Shown here in pieces: positions 7,792 through 16,694 of a DNA stretch of 64,000 nt; the stretch's first letter is position 1, and each line of letters starts with the position of its first letter. Made by a program: the position numbers and the translations under genes. The notes under the pieces are model-generated. The model did no database searches. It had not been told where the DNA came from and saw nothing but the letters and a program-made list of their open reading frames with translations. This stretch comes from an uncultured Porphyromonas sp. (lineage in GTDB: Bacteria > Bacteroidota > Bacteroidia > Bacteroidales > Porphyromonadaceae): assembly GCA_900538385.1 (NCBI GenBank), contig UWSO01000005.1:1-64000 (forward strand), given 5' to 3'.

Positions 7792-9468
7792 ATGAAAAAA
7801 CAGTACACCTTACTCCTACTTCTCGCTATGACTCTGCTAGGAGTAGCTACGCAGGCAAAGGCTCAGACACCCCTCACGAAGCCTAGTATAAACCTCACCT
7901 TCGAGCCAGGAAATGAAAACGCCTCTCTAGTCTTTTTCGTCGTGGCTCCGACAGATGGATGCTGGATAGACCTCAACGGTGACGGTAAGTGCCAAGACAA
8001 TGAGAAGATTGCCAAAGGCACAGACAAAAAGCAGATAGACCTTCCCAAGGATCTTGCCAAGACAACGATCTATGGTCCTATCACCTACCTCAATCTCAAT
8101 AAGACAGCTCTCATCTCTATCGATCTCTCCAAGATCAATACCCTTAAAGAGCTATGGTGCTACCAGACAGGACTTACCAGACTTGATGTGACTGGACAAC
8201 CTGACCTTGAGAAGCTCTTTTGCTACTCAAATAGGATTAGCTATCTAGACCTATCCAAGAGCACTAAGCTAAAACAACTCGGTGTGCAGTATTGTGATAT
8301 CCTAAGACTCAATCTCTCTAACTGCCCTGAGCTAGAAGAGGCTGCCCTCAATGGCAATAAAGTCGGCAAACTGGATCTAACGCACAATACTAAGCTAAAG
8401 ATGCTCTTCTGCGAAAACATGGATCTTACTTCACTAGATCTCTCTAAGTGTCCCGACCTCATCTTCTTACAGTGCAGTCAAAATTATGGTCTCAAGACCG
8501 TAGATGTTTCTATGCTACCCAAGCTAGAGGTATTCAAGGCTGACTTAATAGGGATGGAGTCACTAGACGTATCCAAGAACCCCAAGCTCAGGCAGCTACA
8601 CCTCGGAGGTAATAAACTGAAGGCACTAGATCTATCAAAGAATCCGCTACTAGAGGAGCTGAACCTCAACAACAACCAGCTCACCTCACTAGACTTTCTC
8701 TCAGATGTACCTGAGCTAAATATGCTCACCATCAAGAGAAACAAGTTTACAGCCGATCCCGACTTCTCTAAGAATCCCAAGCTAGAGTACATCAATATGG
8801 CACGTTGTGGATTTAAGAAGGTAGATCTCTCTCACAATCCTATGATACGTCGATTCTACTGCGAGATGAATGAACTCACCGAGCTGGATCTGACGAAGAC
8901 AGCTAAGCTTCAAGACCTCATAGCCTTCGAGAACAAACTTACCAAGCTAGACTTCGCAGCTTGTAAGGAGCTTCAGTATGCCGACATCTCTGTCAATGCT
9001 ATCGATGAGCATGCGATGCAGGTAGTCGTGAATACTATCCCTAAGTTCAAGCTGGTAGATCCGACATTCCTTGCTGCAGGCCGATTCATCGCTATCGATA
9101 TCGCAGAGGAAGATGAGAAAAACGACATTACCGATAGACAAGTCAAGGTCGCTACTGACAAGGGCTGGGTACTCATGAATGGTAATGCTGGTGATCCACA
9201 GCCATACCCTGGTAGGAGTACCGTCTCCGTGACACAACTCACTACGGCCGAGACAGCTATCTACTATAATGCCGCAGACGAGCGTCTCTACGTACGTCTC
9301 GCTGAGACCATGCCCGCTACCCTACTGAAGGTCTATGCAGCCTCTGGTGAGGAGCTCCTGAGCGAAGTGTACGACCAGGACGATAGCTCTATCTACGTAG
9401 GCTATCTACCACAAGGAGCCTACATCGTACAGGTAGGAGATGCGACCTATAAGTTTGTCAAGAGGTAG
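7792..9468 (+). CDS. Secreted leucine-rich-repeat protein with T9SS-type C-terminal domain
   Basis: The start at 7792 gives a classical signal peptide (about 1-25, ending QAKAQ); an upstream in-frame ATG at 7735 would precede it with 19 atypical residues. The 558-residue protein has an EF-hand-like loop at 57-71 (WIDLNGDGKCQDNE) and then about 16 LRRs of about 21 residues (pattern LDLSKNPKLxxLxxxxN, about 85-420). A cap module follows, ending in KGWVLMNG...PYPG, and then a C-terminal beta domain ending KFVKR, which resembles a T9SS sorting domain. It is likely exported and surface-attached. Ligand unknown. Its last 24 codons are duplicated at 14831. Confidence 0.8.
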   Translation: MKKQYTLLLLLAMTLLGVATQAKAQTPLTKPSINLTFEPGNENASLVFFVVAPTDGCWIDLNGDGKCQDNEKIAKGTDKKQIDLPKDLAKTTIYGPITYLNLNKTALISIDLSKINTLKELWCYQTGLTRLDVTGQPDLEKLFCYSNRISYLDLSKSTKLKQLGVQYCDILRLNLSNCPELEEAALNGNKVGKLDLTHNTKLKMLFCENMDLTSLDLSKCPDLIFLQCSQNYGLKTVDVSMLPKLEVFKADLIGMESLDVSKNPKLRQLHLGGNKLKALDLSKNPLLEELNLNNNQLTSLDFLSDVPELNMLTIKRNKFTADPDFSKNPKLEYINMARCGFKKVDLSHNPMIRRFYCEMNELTELDLTKTAKLQDLIAFENKLTKLDFAACKELQYADISVNAIDEHAMQVVVNTIPKFKLVDPTFLAAGRFIAIDIAEEDEKNDITDRQVKVATDKGWVLMNGNAGDPQPYPGRSTVSVTQLTTAETAIYYNAADERLYVRLAETMPATLLKVYAASGEELLSEVYDQDDSSIYVGYLPQGAYIVQVGDATYKFVKR

Positions 9469-9765
9469 TAAACCTCACCGCCTATAGTCCAAATCGTACG
9501 ATAGGCGTTAGCTCTTCAAAATATCCACCGAGGAAATCCGAATTTCCTCGGTGGATATTTTTTATTTCTCAGGGAGGAACGGAAAAATTCTTCGGACTTA
9601 TCATCTCATTCTTCCGAAGTATCGTTTGATTCTTCCGAAGAAATTTTCATCTCCTCCGTGAGTATTTCTTATTTCCTCGCGAGCTATTTGTGATTTTCTT
9701 CGGGAGAATCGAAGTAATCCGAATGCATCAGAGTGTTCAGAACTAAAAAGCAGCCGATGGAATGT
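9398..9765 (+). repeat. 368-bp direct repeat, copy 1
   Basis: This copy covers the last codons of the upstream LRR gene, its 3' flank and interspersed repeat copy B. Copy 2 (14831-15198) has the same length with about 12 mismatches by eye (about 97% identity) and no gap. The pair brackets 5.07 kb of unique DNA with two genes. Confidence 0.88.
9524..9715 (+). repeat. Interspersed 21-bp-period repeat, copy B
   Basis: The core holds CTTCGGACT (9590), CTTCCGAAG (9611) and CTTCCGAAG (9632), spaced exactly 21 bp. It is flanked on the left by palindromic GAGGAAATCCGAATTTCCTC and on the right by a CTCCGTGAG...CGCGAGCTATT arm. Intergenic, directly after an LRR gene. Confidence 0.8.
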
Positions 9766-9817
9766 ACGTATGCAAATACTCACAGGTACCAATAGATCCT
9801 ATGTCTAGAAAAAATGT

Positions 9818-9825
9818 TATATTTG
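9818..9825 (+). promoter_or_regulatory. -7 box of LRR gene 9901-12159
   Basis: TATATTTG lies 75 bp before the ATG and fits TAnnTTTG. Confidence 0.5.
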
Positions 9826-9900
9826 TCTCACTCAGGTTGAGAAGGTGCATTTGTACCTTCCAATCTGCAACCCAATTCAAAACCTACTAATTAAACTCTT

Positions 9901-12159
9901 ATGAAAAAGACAGTTACCTTTCTTCTAGCATGCATTGCTGGGATCCTTTCCCTCCATGCCCAAAGCCTTACCCATCCATTTGAAATCCTTGTCAAAGAGG
10001 GGGCCACAGAGGTCTCCTTCGAGCTGGGTGGCAAAGCATCCCTTGTCATCGACTGGGGCGACGGCACTACCGAGCCTATTGAAGTAGACGCCGATGCTAC
10101 CCAAACCGTCATCCACACCTATGCAACACCGCTTGCGAAGAATAGCATCGTCTCCTTCGAAGCAAAAGGCATCGAGCGCTTCAAAAGCAACTACAAAGAG
10201 TCTGGCTCCATCATCGGTGTAGGCAAGATAGATGCTCCCGACCTCCTCAGCTTCTATTATATGTCGTACAAGGGCGGCACCCTAGCACAATCCACTGATG
10301 GTGTGGTAGACCTTTCCCGCAGCCCCAAGCTCAAATACCTTTGCATTCAGGATGCCCCACGGCTTAAGATAGGGTACCACCCCCACCTCAAGCACATCAT
10401 GATCCAATCGAGCAGGAAGAAAGATAGCCCTGCCTACGCTACCCTTGCCAATACTGACCTCGACCTCTCACGCTACCCCGAGATGGAGTATGTGTGGGTA
10501 ACCGACCAGAAAGAGATCAAGGAAATCAACCTTACTGGTCTTACGAAGCTTAACTTCTTCCGCTGGCAAAACGGAGGTATACAAAATGCCATTGGGCTAA
10601 GAGAGATTACTCTCCACAACGAAGGACTCAAGCGACTCAATATCTCGGGGCATCAGCTCCCGCTTAGCAGCCTTCCAGCCAAGAATCCCGATTTCGAATA
10701 CGACGAATACGACCTCACCTATGCCCCAGAAGGCTACGCTATCCCCGAAGAAAACATTGTCGGAACAAGCATAGACCTCACGCAGATGGCAACAGAGTAC
10801 GACTTCGCAGGTCAGCCACAGCACCCCAACATTATATGGAAAGATGCTAGTAGTGGAGAGGTCATATCCGCCGATCACTACACATTGAAAGATGGGATAT
10901 TTAGGTTCAAGGAATCGCTCTTCGCCGACAAAGAGAGCATTACCCTGCAAGCGACCTTCGAGCCCGCTTTCTTCTCGCTCAAAGAGCTTACTGGCTCCGA
11001 AACCACTCCTCTCAAGTCCAACGAGGTGACACTGCACAAAAGTGATATTCAGAATGAAGAGGTCAACATCGCACTGAAGACTGACCTCCCCATTGGCGCA
11101 CAAATCGCCATCAACTTGGGAGACAGCAAGGGAGTCGTACTCACGGGTGTGAAAGAGGCCTATCAGCAAGGCGACTACGAGGAGGGACGCTACCTCTACA
11201 CGATTACGTCGCAGTCTATCTCTATCTCTGGAGATATCACCGAGCTCGACTGCAACGGACAGCAGCTGACAGCAGCACATCTCAAAGACCTCCCCAACCT
11301 CAGCTATGTGGAGCTGCACACCAATAAACTTGCCCAATTTACTATCCAAAACTGCCCCGCAGTAGAGGAGCTCTATATTGGGAAGAACCAACTGGAAAGG
11401 CTTGACCTAAGCCATCAAAAAGAACTCAACACTCTCGATTGCTCTGGGAATGGTCTCTTATCGCTACAGCTCGATGACTGTCCAGCACTCAGCAGCCTCT
11501 GGTGTTACCGCAATAGGCTCTCCACGCTTGATGTCTCTGCTTTCCCCGCACTCAGCGAACTGATGGCTTACGCCAATCGACTCACTTCGCTCGACCTTGC
11601 CAATAACCCAAAGCTCAAGACACTCAATGTGGCAGACAATCAGCTCCAAGAGCTAGACTTCACCGCTACGCCTCTCCTGATGACCGTGGTGTGCCATACC
11701 AATGCGATCAGAGGGGAAAAGATGACCGCTATGATGCAGTCGCTCCCACAAAGAGAAGCCAACGATAAGGGAAAGATAACCATCGTCGACACCAATGCGA
11801 ATAACGAAGAAAACCTATGCCTCGTGAGCGATGTGGCCATAGCAAAAGACAAAAACTGGACTTGCTACGACTTCAGAGGGAGCATCGGCAATACTGAAGA
11901 GTACGAAGGAGATACTACCGCTATCGACAATGTCTTAGCTAGTAACCCCTCCATTGTAATCTATCCCAATCCAGCCACAGACTTCGTCTATATTCGTACA
12001 AACGATGACGCTGTATGGGCTCTATACTCCCTCACGGGCGAACTACAACTGACAGGAAGTGGCACAGTGGTAGATCTTCGTAGCCTCGCGCAGGGAGAAT
12101 ACTTACTGGTAATAGAGCACAACAGTCTGAGAGAATCCCTACCTCTCTTCAAACGATAA
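9901..12159 (+). CDS. Large secreted LRR protein with T9SS C-terminal domain
   Basis: This 752-residue protein has a signal peptide (about 1-20, ending LHAQ). A PKD-like segment with VIDWGDGT is near residue 49, and a first block of irregular LRR-like strands spans about 110-240. A second, regular LRR array (about 455-600) has LDCSGN, LWCYRN and LDLANNPKL repeats, followed by the shared cap module (NEENLCLVSD...KNWTCYD). A T9SS type A domain starts at IYPNPATDFVYIRT (about 688) and ends PLFKR. It should be carried through the outer membrane and bound to the surface or released. It lies inside the islet between the 368-bp repeats. Binding partner unknown. Confidence 0.82.
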   Translation: MKKTVTFLLACIAGILSLHAQSLTHPFEILVKEGATEVSFELGGKASLVIDWGDGTTEPIEVDADATQTVIHTYATPLAKNSIVSFEAKGIERFKSNYKESGSIIGVGKIDAPDLLSFYYMSYKGGTLAQSTDGVVDLSRSPKLKYLCIQDAPRLKIGYHPHLKHIMIQSSRKKDSPAYATLANTDLDLSRYPEMEYVWVTDQKEIKEINLTGLTKLNFFRWQNGGIQNAIGLREITLHNEGLKRLNISGHQLPLSSLPAKNPDFEYDEYDLTYAPEGYAIPEENIVGTSIDLTQMATEYDFAGQPQHPNIIWKDASSGEVISADHYTLKDGIFRFKESLFADKESITLQATFEPAFFSLKELTGSETTPLKSNEVTLHKSDIQNEEVNIALKTDLPIGAQIAINLGDSKGVVLTGVKEAYQQGDYEEGRYLYTITSQSISISGDITELDCNGQQLTAAHLKDLPNLSYVELHTNKLAQFTIQNCPAVEELYIGKNQLERLDLSHQKELNTLDCSGNGLLSLQLDDCPALSSLWCYRNRLSTLDVSAFPALSELMAYANRLTSLDLANNPKLKTLNVADNQLQELDFTATPLLMTVVCHTNAIRGEKMTAMMQSLPQREANDKGKITIVDTNANNEENLCLVSDVAIAKDKNWTCYDFRGSIGNTEEYEGDTTAIDNVLASNPSIVIYPNPATDFVYIRTNDDAVWALYSLTGELQLTGSGTVVDLRSLAQGEYLLVIEHNSLRESLPLFKR

Positions 12160-12168
12160 AGAAGGGAC

Positions 12169-12274
12169 TAGCGAGCTTGACACACACTACTCTAGAGTAC
12201 TTGCTCAGGTGACTGTAGCTTTTGCCTATTAGTCTACCGTGTAGCAGACTCTACCTATACTGCCAAGCTCGCTA
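12169..12274 (+). other. Long-range inverted repeat in the 238-bp gap after the LRR gene
   Basis: TAGCGAGCTTG (12169-12179) pairs with CAAGCTCGCTA (12264-12274), enclosing a smaller GTAGCAGACTCTAC hairpin. It may be a terminator or a structured 3' end; no T-run follows. Nothing else was recognised in the gap. Confidence 0.35.
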
Positions 12275-12397
12275 TCTCTACAAAATCAGAGGAGATAAAG
12301 TGTAAGCATTTCGAAAGTTGCGAGCTCCCCAATCCAAAAGAATGTGAGCTAGTCGATTTTGCATGCTTGTAATAAGTAACTAATTGGAATTCACGAT

Positions 12398-14503
12398 ATG
12401 AGAACTATGAGCAACCTTTGGAGGAGCATAGCTAGCCTTCTCTTATTTAGCCCCTTGGTGCTTCTTGCTCAGGGAAAACCTATGACAGGCGATCCTTCTC
12501 AAGGGCTATGGGCCTCCTCACACTCTATCAAGCAGTTATTCGATCTTCGCACGGCTCCGCATATTCTCGGTAGAGGGGTGCCTTGCGAGAGGTCGGTAAA
12601 CCTTGTGCCCCTCGTTAAAGGCTTTGGCTATGCCTCTATCGAGCCGTCTCTCACTCACCAAGCATTGGAGTTTGAAGAGGGTGCTGAGGGCATAGTGACG
12701 CCTTATATTATGCTTCCTCTCTTTGACAATATAACGATCAAAGGGATCGAGTGCGTCGTAGACGAAGCGGTTGCGGATGCCCGCGTGGTCGTAGCACGTG
12801 TAAGGCAAGACGGTACGAATGCTCTGTGGCAAGAGATCCTAGTGAGCCAGCCTGCCACCCTCCAAGAGGGATACAATCAAGTGTTACTGGATGAGCCGCT
12901 AAAGGTCTCTGCAAAGGATCTTGTGCTGGTCGGATACTCTTGCCCCGCCAGTAGCGTGAAGGGGAGCAAGTCCTCACCCGTATTGTACGATGGCGATGAG
13001 GAGAATAGTCTTCCAGAAGCCAATCTGGCAGCCGTATCCACCGCCTATTACGAGAAGGGGAAGAGCTACAGTTTCAGCCAAGTGCAGGATACGGAGCCTT
13101 TCAAATTGGGCTCGGCGCTTATTTACGCACTTGTGGACGACCCAGAGGGGCACTACGATTATGTAGTCTATCCTCTTAAGCAACCACGTTACAGTCTCCT
13201 TACTACCAAAGAATATTTCCGCTACAATATCTTGGTTCGCAATATCGGCTTTAAGGAGATTACAAAGATGACCTTCCTCGAGAAGCTCAATCATGATTAC
13301 GGGATGCAAGACAAGCAGTATCCCCCCTTTGAGATTACGGTTCCCGTAAAAGGACTTTGTGATGTAGGCTGGATGCATCCTCCTTACCCAGAAGGCACCT
13401 CCAAGGGGTCAATAGAATTGCTGAGTATCAACGACCAGTCAGTAATCGAAAAAGGAATGATAAAGTGGGTATTTGATGCTTTCAATCCTACTGAAAAGGG
13501 GAGTGTGGAGCGCAAGTCGGTACTTGTAGAGTACTACACCTCCGAGAGTGCTCCCGATGCACCAAAGTACAATGCTCTGATCAATCAAATGGCAGAGGAG
13601 CTGCAGGCGAAGGGCTACGAAGTCTCTCGCGTCGCATATCCCGTGGGTGGTGAAGAGGTCGCCTTTGCCGAAGAAGCTTGCAACGAGCAGCTTGCCACGC
13701 TCTTAGGACAAGCTCCGTTTCCCACGCCTTCCCAGCTCCCTTATTTTTCCATCAATAGGGCTCCCTATCTTTCGGAGAATAGAGTCTTTGCCTTTGTGTC
13801 GAAGAACCGGCTTTTTGGCGAAGATCAAAAGGCCGATGCCGATTTACTGGTGCCTTTCCTTCAAGAGAAGGAGAGAGCACTCATTTCCGATATCGTATGC
13901 CACGACCTACCTGGAGGAATGACCAGCCTAGAGGTAAAGGGTAAGCTTCTCTATGACGCCGACCCAGCCGACCTCTACATAACAGCTGTTGTGACCGAGG
14001 ACAACGTGAAGGCAGAAGACCAAAAAGGTATAGGCACGGGGGAAGAGTATCTGCACCAGCATATGCTGAGAACTTACTACACGAGCAATATCGGTACTAA
14101 GATTATGCCCGAGGCTGATGGGTCCTTCGAGTATAAATCTCCGGAGATTGACCTTTACCCATCGTGGAAGAAAGAGAATCTGAAAGTGGTACTCTTCCTG
14201 CATCGCGATGCAGCCTACGCCAATAAGATTAGTTGCCATGCCTACTGTAGCAAAACCATCCCCTTTGGTGGCAGCTTCTCTGTGGGCATAGCTCCCCAAG
14301 TTAAAGAGGGCTCTATACGGCTCTATCAAGATGCCTCGGGACTGTTGCAAATCGAAGGAGATCACGAGCGCGTAGTGGTCTACAGCCTCGATGGACAATG
14401 TGCAGCGAAGAGCCTACCCGCACTGCTACCCCCTGGCGGCTATGTGGTCGCAGTGAGTCACGCCCAGGGTACCACAACCCTCCATAAGGTGGTGGTAAAG
14501 TAA
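12398..14503 (+). CDS. Secreted Omp28-like-fold protein with C-terminal sorting-type domain
   Basis: This 701-residue protein has a signal peptide (about 1-25, ending LLAQG). The N-terminal half (about 80-210) looks like a beta-sandwich. The segment RKSVLVEYYTSESAPDAPKY near residues 366-385 aligns with the thioredoxin-fold start of Omp28-related proteins, such as the VLIEDYSGVGCVNCP start in the gene at 59928, but the CxxC is absent. The end (RLYQDASGLLQI... to KVVVK) resembles a T9SS sorting domain. A second ATG three codons in is an equal start candidate. It lies in the islet between direct repeats. The Omp28 relation is inference. Confidence 0.65.
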   Translation: MRTMSNLWRSIASLLLFSPLVLLAQGKPMTGDPSQGLWASSHSIKQLFDLRTAPHILGRGVPCERSVNLVPLVKGFGYASIEPSLTHQALEFEEGAEGIVTPYIMLPLFDNITIKGIECVVDEAVADARVVVARVRQDGTNALWQEILVSQPATLQEGYNQVLLDEPLKVSAKDLVLVGYSCPASSVKGSKSSPVLYDGDEENSLPEANLAAVSTAYYEKGKSYSFSQVQDTEPFKLGSALIYALVDDPEGHYDYVVYPLKQPRYSLLTTKEYFRYNILVRNIGFKEITKMTFLEKLNHDYGMQDKQYPPFEITVPVKGLCDVGWMHPPYPEGTSKGSIELLSINDQSVIEKGMIKWVFDAFNPTEKGSVERKSVLVEYYTSESAPDAPKYNALINQMAEELQAKGYEVSRVAYPVGGEEVAFAEEACNEQLATLLGQAPFPTPSQLPYFSINRAPYLSENRVFAFVSKNRLFGEDQKADADLLVPFLQEKERALISDIVCHDLPGGMTSLEVKGKLLYDADPADLYITAVVTEDNVKAEDQKGIGTGEEYLHQHMLRTYYTSNIGTKIMPEADGSFEYKSPEIDLYPSWKKENLKVVLFLHRDAAYANKISCHAYCSKTIPFGGSFSVGIAPQVKEGSIRLYQDASGLLQIEGDHERVVVYSLDGQCAAKSLPALLPPGGYVVAVSHAQGTTTLHKVVVK

Positions 14504-14551
14504 TGGACAAAGCATAAGCCCCTAAAGGGCTTCTTCCATCAGAATAAACGG

Positions 14552-14593
14552 AAAAGGATGTATCCCCACTTTCGAGGGGATGCATCCTTTTTT
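14552..14593 (+). terminator. Rho-independent terminator
   Basis: The stem AAAAGGATGTATCCCC / GGGGATGCATCCTTTT has one G-U-type pair and an 8-nt loop, and ends in a T6 run. It lies 50 bp after the 701-residue protein's stop. Confidence 0.85.
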
Positions 14594-14830
14594 GCAAGGT
14601 CTCTGCAAGTGCAAAAGGAGACTGTTGAAAAGCCCACGAGCTGGCTCTGGGCGACCAGATTGAGTTTGTAACCATAAAAATCGCCCCTTGTTGATAGGGA
14701 TAGACCACCCGTAGGTTTCATTTTCCTCCTCTAGGAGCTACTCTTTTAGTTTTGTTGCCACTAGTGCTCGGAGATCCGTTTGTATTGATCAGTAGCCTCG
14801 AGAGTGCGACTTGAAAATGGACACAATCGG
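14594..14830. other. Non-coding right part of the islet
   Basis: No gene is seen. The stretch GGAGACTGTTGAAAAGCCC at about 14619 looks like the terminal sequence of an insertion element, but no partner end or transposase is visible. It ends abruptly where 368-bp repeat copy 2 begins at 14831. Confidence 0.3.
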
Positions 14831-14901
14831 TAGGCTATCTGCCACAAGGAGCCTACATCGTACAGGTAGGAGACGCCACCTATAAGTTTGTCAAGAGGTA
14901 G
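14831..14901 (+). pseudogene. Orphan 3' end of an LRR gene (duplicated sorting-domain tail)
   Basis: The reading GYLPQGAYIVQVGDATYKFV and on to the TAG at 14899 repeats, with only silent changes, the last 24 codons of the gene ending at 9468. No start or upstream body is present. It is the left edge of the 368-bp repeat and marks the duplication or insertion junction. Confidence 0.85.
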
Positions 14902-14956
14902 CACACCTCACCGCCTATAGTCCAAATCGTACGATAGGCGTTAGCTCTTCAAAATA

Positions 14957-15148
14957 TCCACCGAGGAAATCCGAATTTCCTCGGTGGATATTTTTTATTT
15001 CTCAGGGAGGAACGGAAAAATTCTTCGGACTTATCATCTCATTCTTCCGAAGTATCGTTTGATTCTTCCGAAGAAATTTCCATCGCCTCCGTGAGTGTTT
15101 CTTATTTCCTCGCGAGCTATTTGTGGTTTTCTTCGGAAGAATCGAAGT
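14957..15148 (+). repeat. Interspersed 21-bp-period repeat, copy C
   Basis: This copy lies inside the 368-bp direct repeat. The core CTTCNGA.. palindromes are at 15023, 15044 and 15065, again 21 bp apart. It was copied together with the LRR tail, so it is not independent of copy B. Confidence 0.8.
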
Positions 15149-15247
15149 AACCCGAATGCATCAGAGTGATCAGAACTAAAAAGCAGCCGATGGAATGTGC
15201 TCGGGCTAAAAACGTGGTTATAAATCTCCATATGAAGTTTTTTTATC

Positions 15248-15255
15248 TACATTTG
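15248..15255 (+). promoter_or_regulatory. -7 box of LRR lipoprotein gene
   Basis: TACATTTG lies 84 bp upstream of the ATG at 15340. Confidence 0.45.
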
Positions 15256-15339
15256 CGAACATGCCAAGTTTGACAAATGAGAAGCGTGTGCGATCTCCTT
15301 TTGAAAATGCTGTGTAAACTAATCAACCAAATAGTATCT

Positions 15340-16653
15340 ATGAAAAAACTTTTAACTGTACTATCCTTGATCCTACTAGTGGTAGGACTTGGATCTTGTA
15401 GCAAGGATCAAAAGCAGCCGAGCATTGCTCCTACAAAACTTTCCCTAACTCCTACAGAAATCATTCTTAAAGTCGGTGAGAGCAAGCAACTTACAGCAAG
15501 TGTTGAACCTAAGGGCAATACACCTACTGTTATCTTTGCTAGTGATAATCAGGAGGTAGCGACTGTTGATGCCAACGGTCTTGTCAAAGCGGTTGCTGAG
15601 GGGACCGCCAATATTACTGCTAAGGTTGGTGAGTTGGTAGAGCAGTGTGCTGTCACAGTTTCTAACTTTACTCCAGCATCTACCAAGGGGGCATCTGTTG
15701 TCTTGACAACGGATACTAAGCCAGGGGAAAAGATCTCCCTAATTATAAAGGTGGCATCAGATAGTCCACACGATGTTTGGATAGACATTAATGGTAATAA
15801 TCGCTATGATCTAGGAGAAGAAGTGACCGTATATGATAAAGCCCAATCGTATACCGTAGGAGAGGCTACAACGATATCAATCTATGGCAACTTGACAACA
15901 CTGTGGTGCGATAAAAACAAGCTCTCAGCACTTGACGTATCAAACAACCCGACACTTAAAGAGCTATGGTGTCACAAGAATAAACTAACAGAATTGGTTT
16001 TGACAAACAACAAAGATCTGAGAGAGCTTAATTGCTTCTCAAATCAATTGTCAAAACTAGACCTCTCTGAGAACTTAAAGCTTACAAAGCTATTTTGCTA
16101 TAAAAATCAATTGACATCTTTAGATATTTCCCGCAATCATTTATTGACAGAATTGGAGTGCTATAGCAATTCCATCCAAGAGCTCCAACTAAGCTCATTG
16201 GTAAATCTGACGAAACTTTGGTGTGGAGAAAATCAGTTAACCTCTCTAGACATCTCCAAGTGTACGAAATTAGCAGATTTGTCCTGTTACTCAAATCAGT
16301 TATCATCACTAGACTTGTCTCAGCACTCACAACTGAACCAGTTAGACTGTGGAGATAATCAATTGATTTCTCTAGATGTCTCAAAAAATCCTCTCATCTC
16401 ATGGTTAAGATGCGATGTAAATCGCTTGCAAGGTGAATATATGTCTCGCTTTATCCAAAGTCTCCACGATCGCTCTGGTCAAGAGTCAGGATACATATAC
16501 ATCATAAATAAGGATGCAGATGCTGGAGAGCACAATGTGTGTACTAAGAGCCAAGTAGCAATAGCAACAAGTAAGAATTGGAAGGTCTTTGATTCGGATG
16601 ACGAGCCCTATCCTGGAAGTAATGAAACATCTTCCTCAAGCTGTAAGTTGTAA
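15340..16653 (+). CDS. LRR lipoprotein with Big2 Ig-like domain
   Basis: The start at 15340 (not the in-frame ATG at 15277) gives a lipoprotein signal with lipobox VGLGSC and Cys20. The 437-residue protein has a bacterial Ig-like (Big2) domain at about 33-108 (ending ITAKVGELVEQCAVTV). An EF-hand-like loop WIDINGNNRYDLGEE lies near 148, then about eight LRRs (LTSLDISKCTKLxxLxCYSNQL, about 175-355), then the family cap module (HNVCTKSQVA...KNWKVFDS). Unlike its relatives it lacks a T9SS tail and stops at a short Ser-rich end. It is probably anchored by lipid in the outer membrane. Function unknown. Confidence 0.8.
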   Translation: MKKLLTVLSLILLVVGLGSCSKDQKQPSIAPTKLSLTPTEIILKVGESKQLTASVEPKGNTPTVIFASDNQEVATVDANGLVKAVAEGTANITAKVGELVEQCAVTVSNFTPASTKGASVVLTTDTKPGEKISLIIKVASDSPHDVWIDINGNNRYDLGEEVTVYDKAQSYTVGEATTISIYGNLTTLWCDKNKLSALDVSNNPTLKELWCHKNKLTELVLTNNKDLRELNCFSNQLSKLDLSENLKLTKLFCYKNQLTSLDISRNHLLTELECYSNSIQELQLSSLVNLTKLWCGENQLTSLDISKCTKLADLSCYSNQLSSLDLSQHSQLNQLDCGDNQLISLDVSKNPLISWLRCDVNRLQGEYMSRFIQSLHDRSGQESGYIYIINKDADAGEHNVCTKSQVAIATSKNWKVFDSDDEPYPGSNETSSSSCKL

Positions 16654-16694
16654 GCCCTAGTAAACTGCTGGTTATGCCATAATTAGCAGAATTT

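Larger units (their letters stand above)
14831..15198 (+). repeat. 368-bp direct repeat, copy 2
   Basis: Gap-free partner of 9398-9765 (offset 5433 bp). Crossing-over between the copies would remove 5433 bp and rebuild an intact end for the LRR gene at 7792, because the coding part differs only silently. Confidence 0.88.

Noticed and set aside
9601..9792. Short open frames encoded within the interspersed repeats (for example 9601-9792, 15034-15231, 35514-35720, 56257-56460, 62603-62860)
   Set aside because: The similar peptides (FLRKNQTILRKNQ type) come from the DNA repeat itself. They lack starts in common, and copies have different stops.
14619..14637. Insertion-sequence end (GGAGACTGTTGAAAAGCCC)
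   Set aside because: No second inverted end, target duplication or transposase is visible; noted only as a possible remnant.
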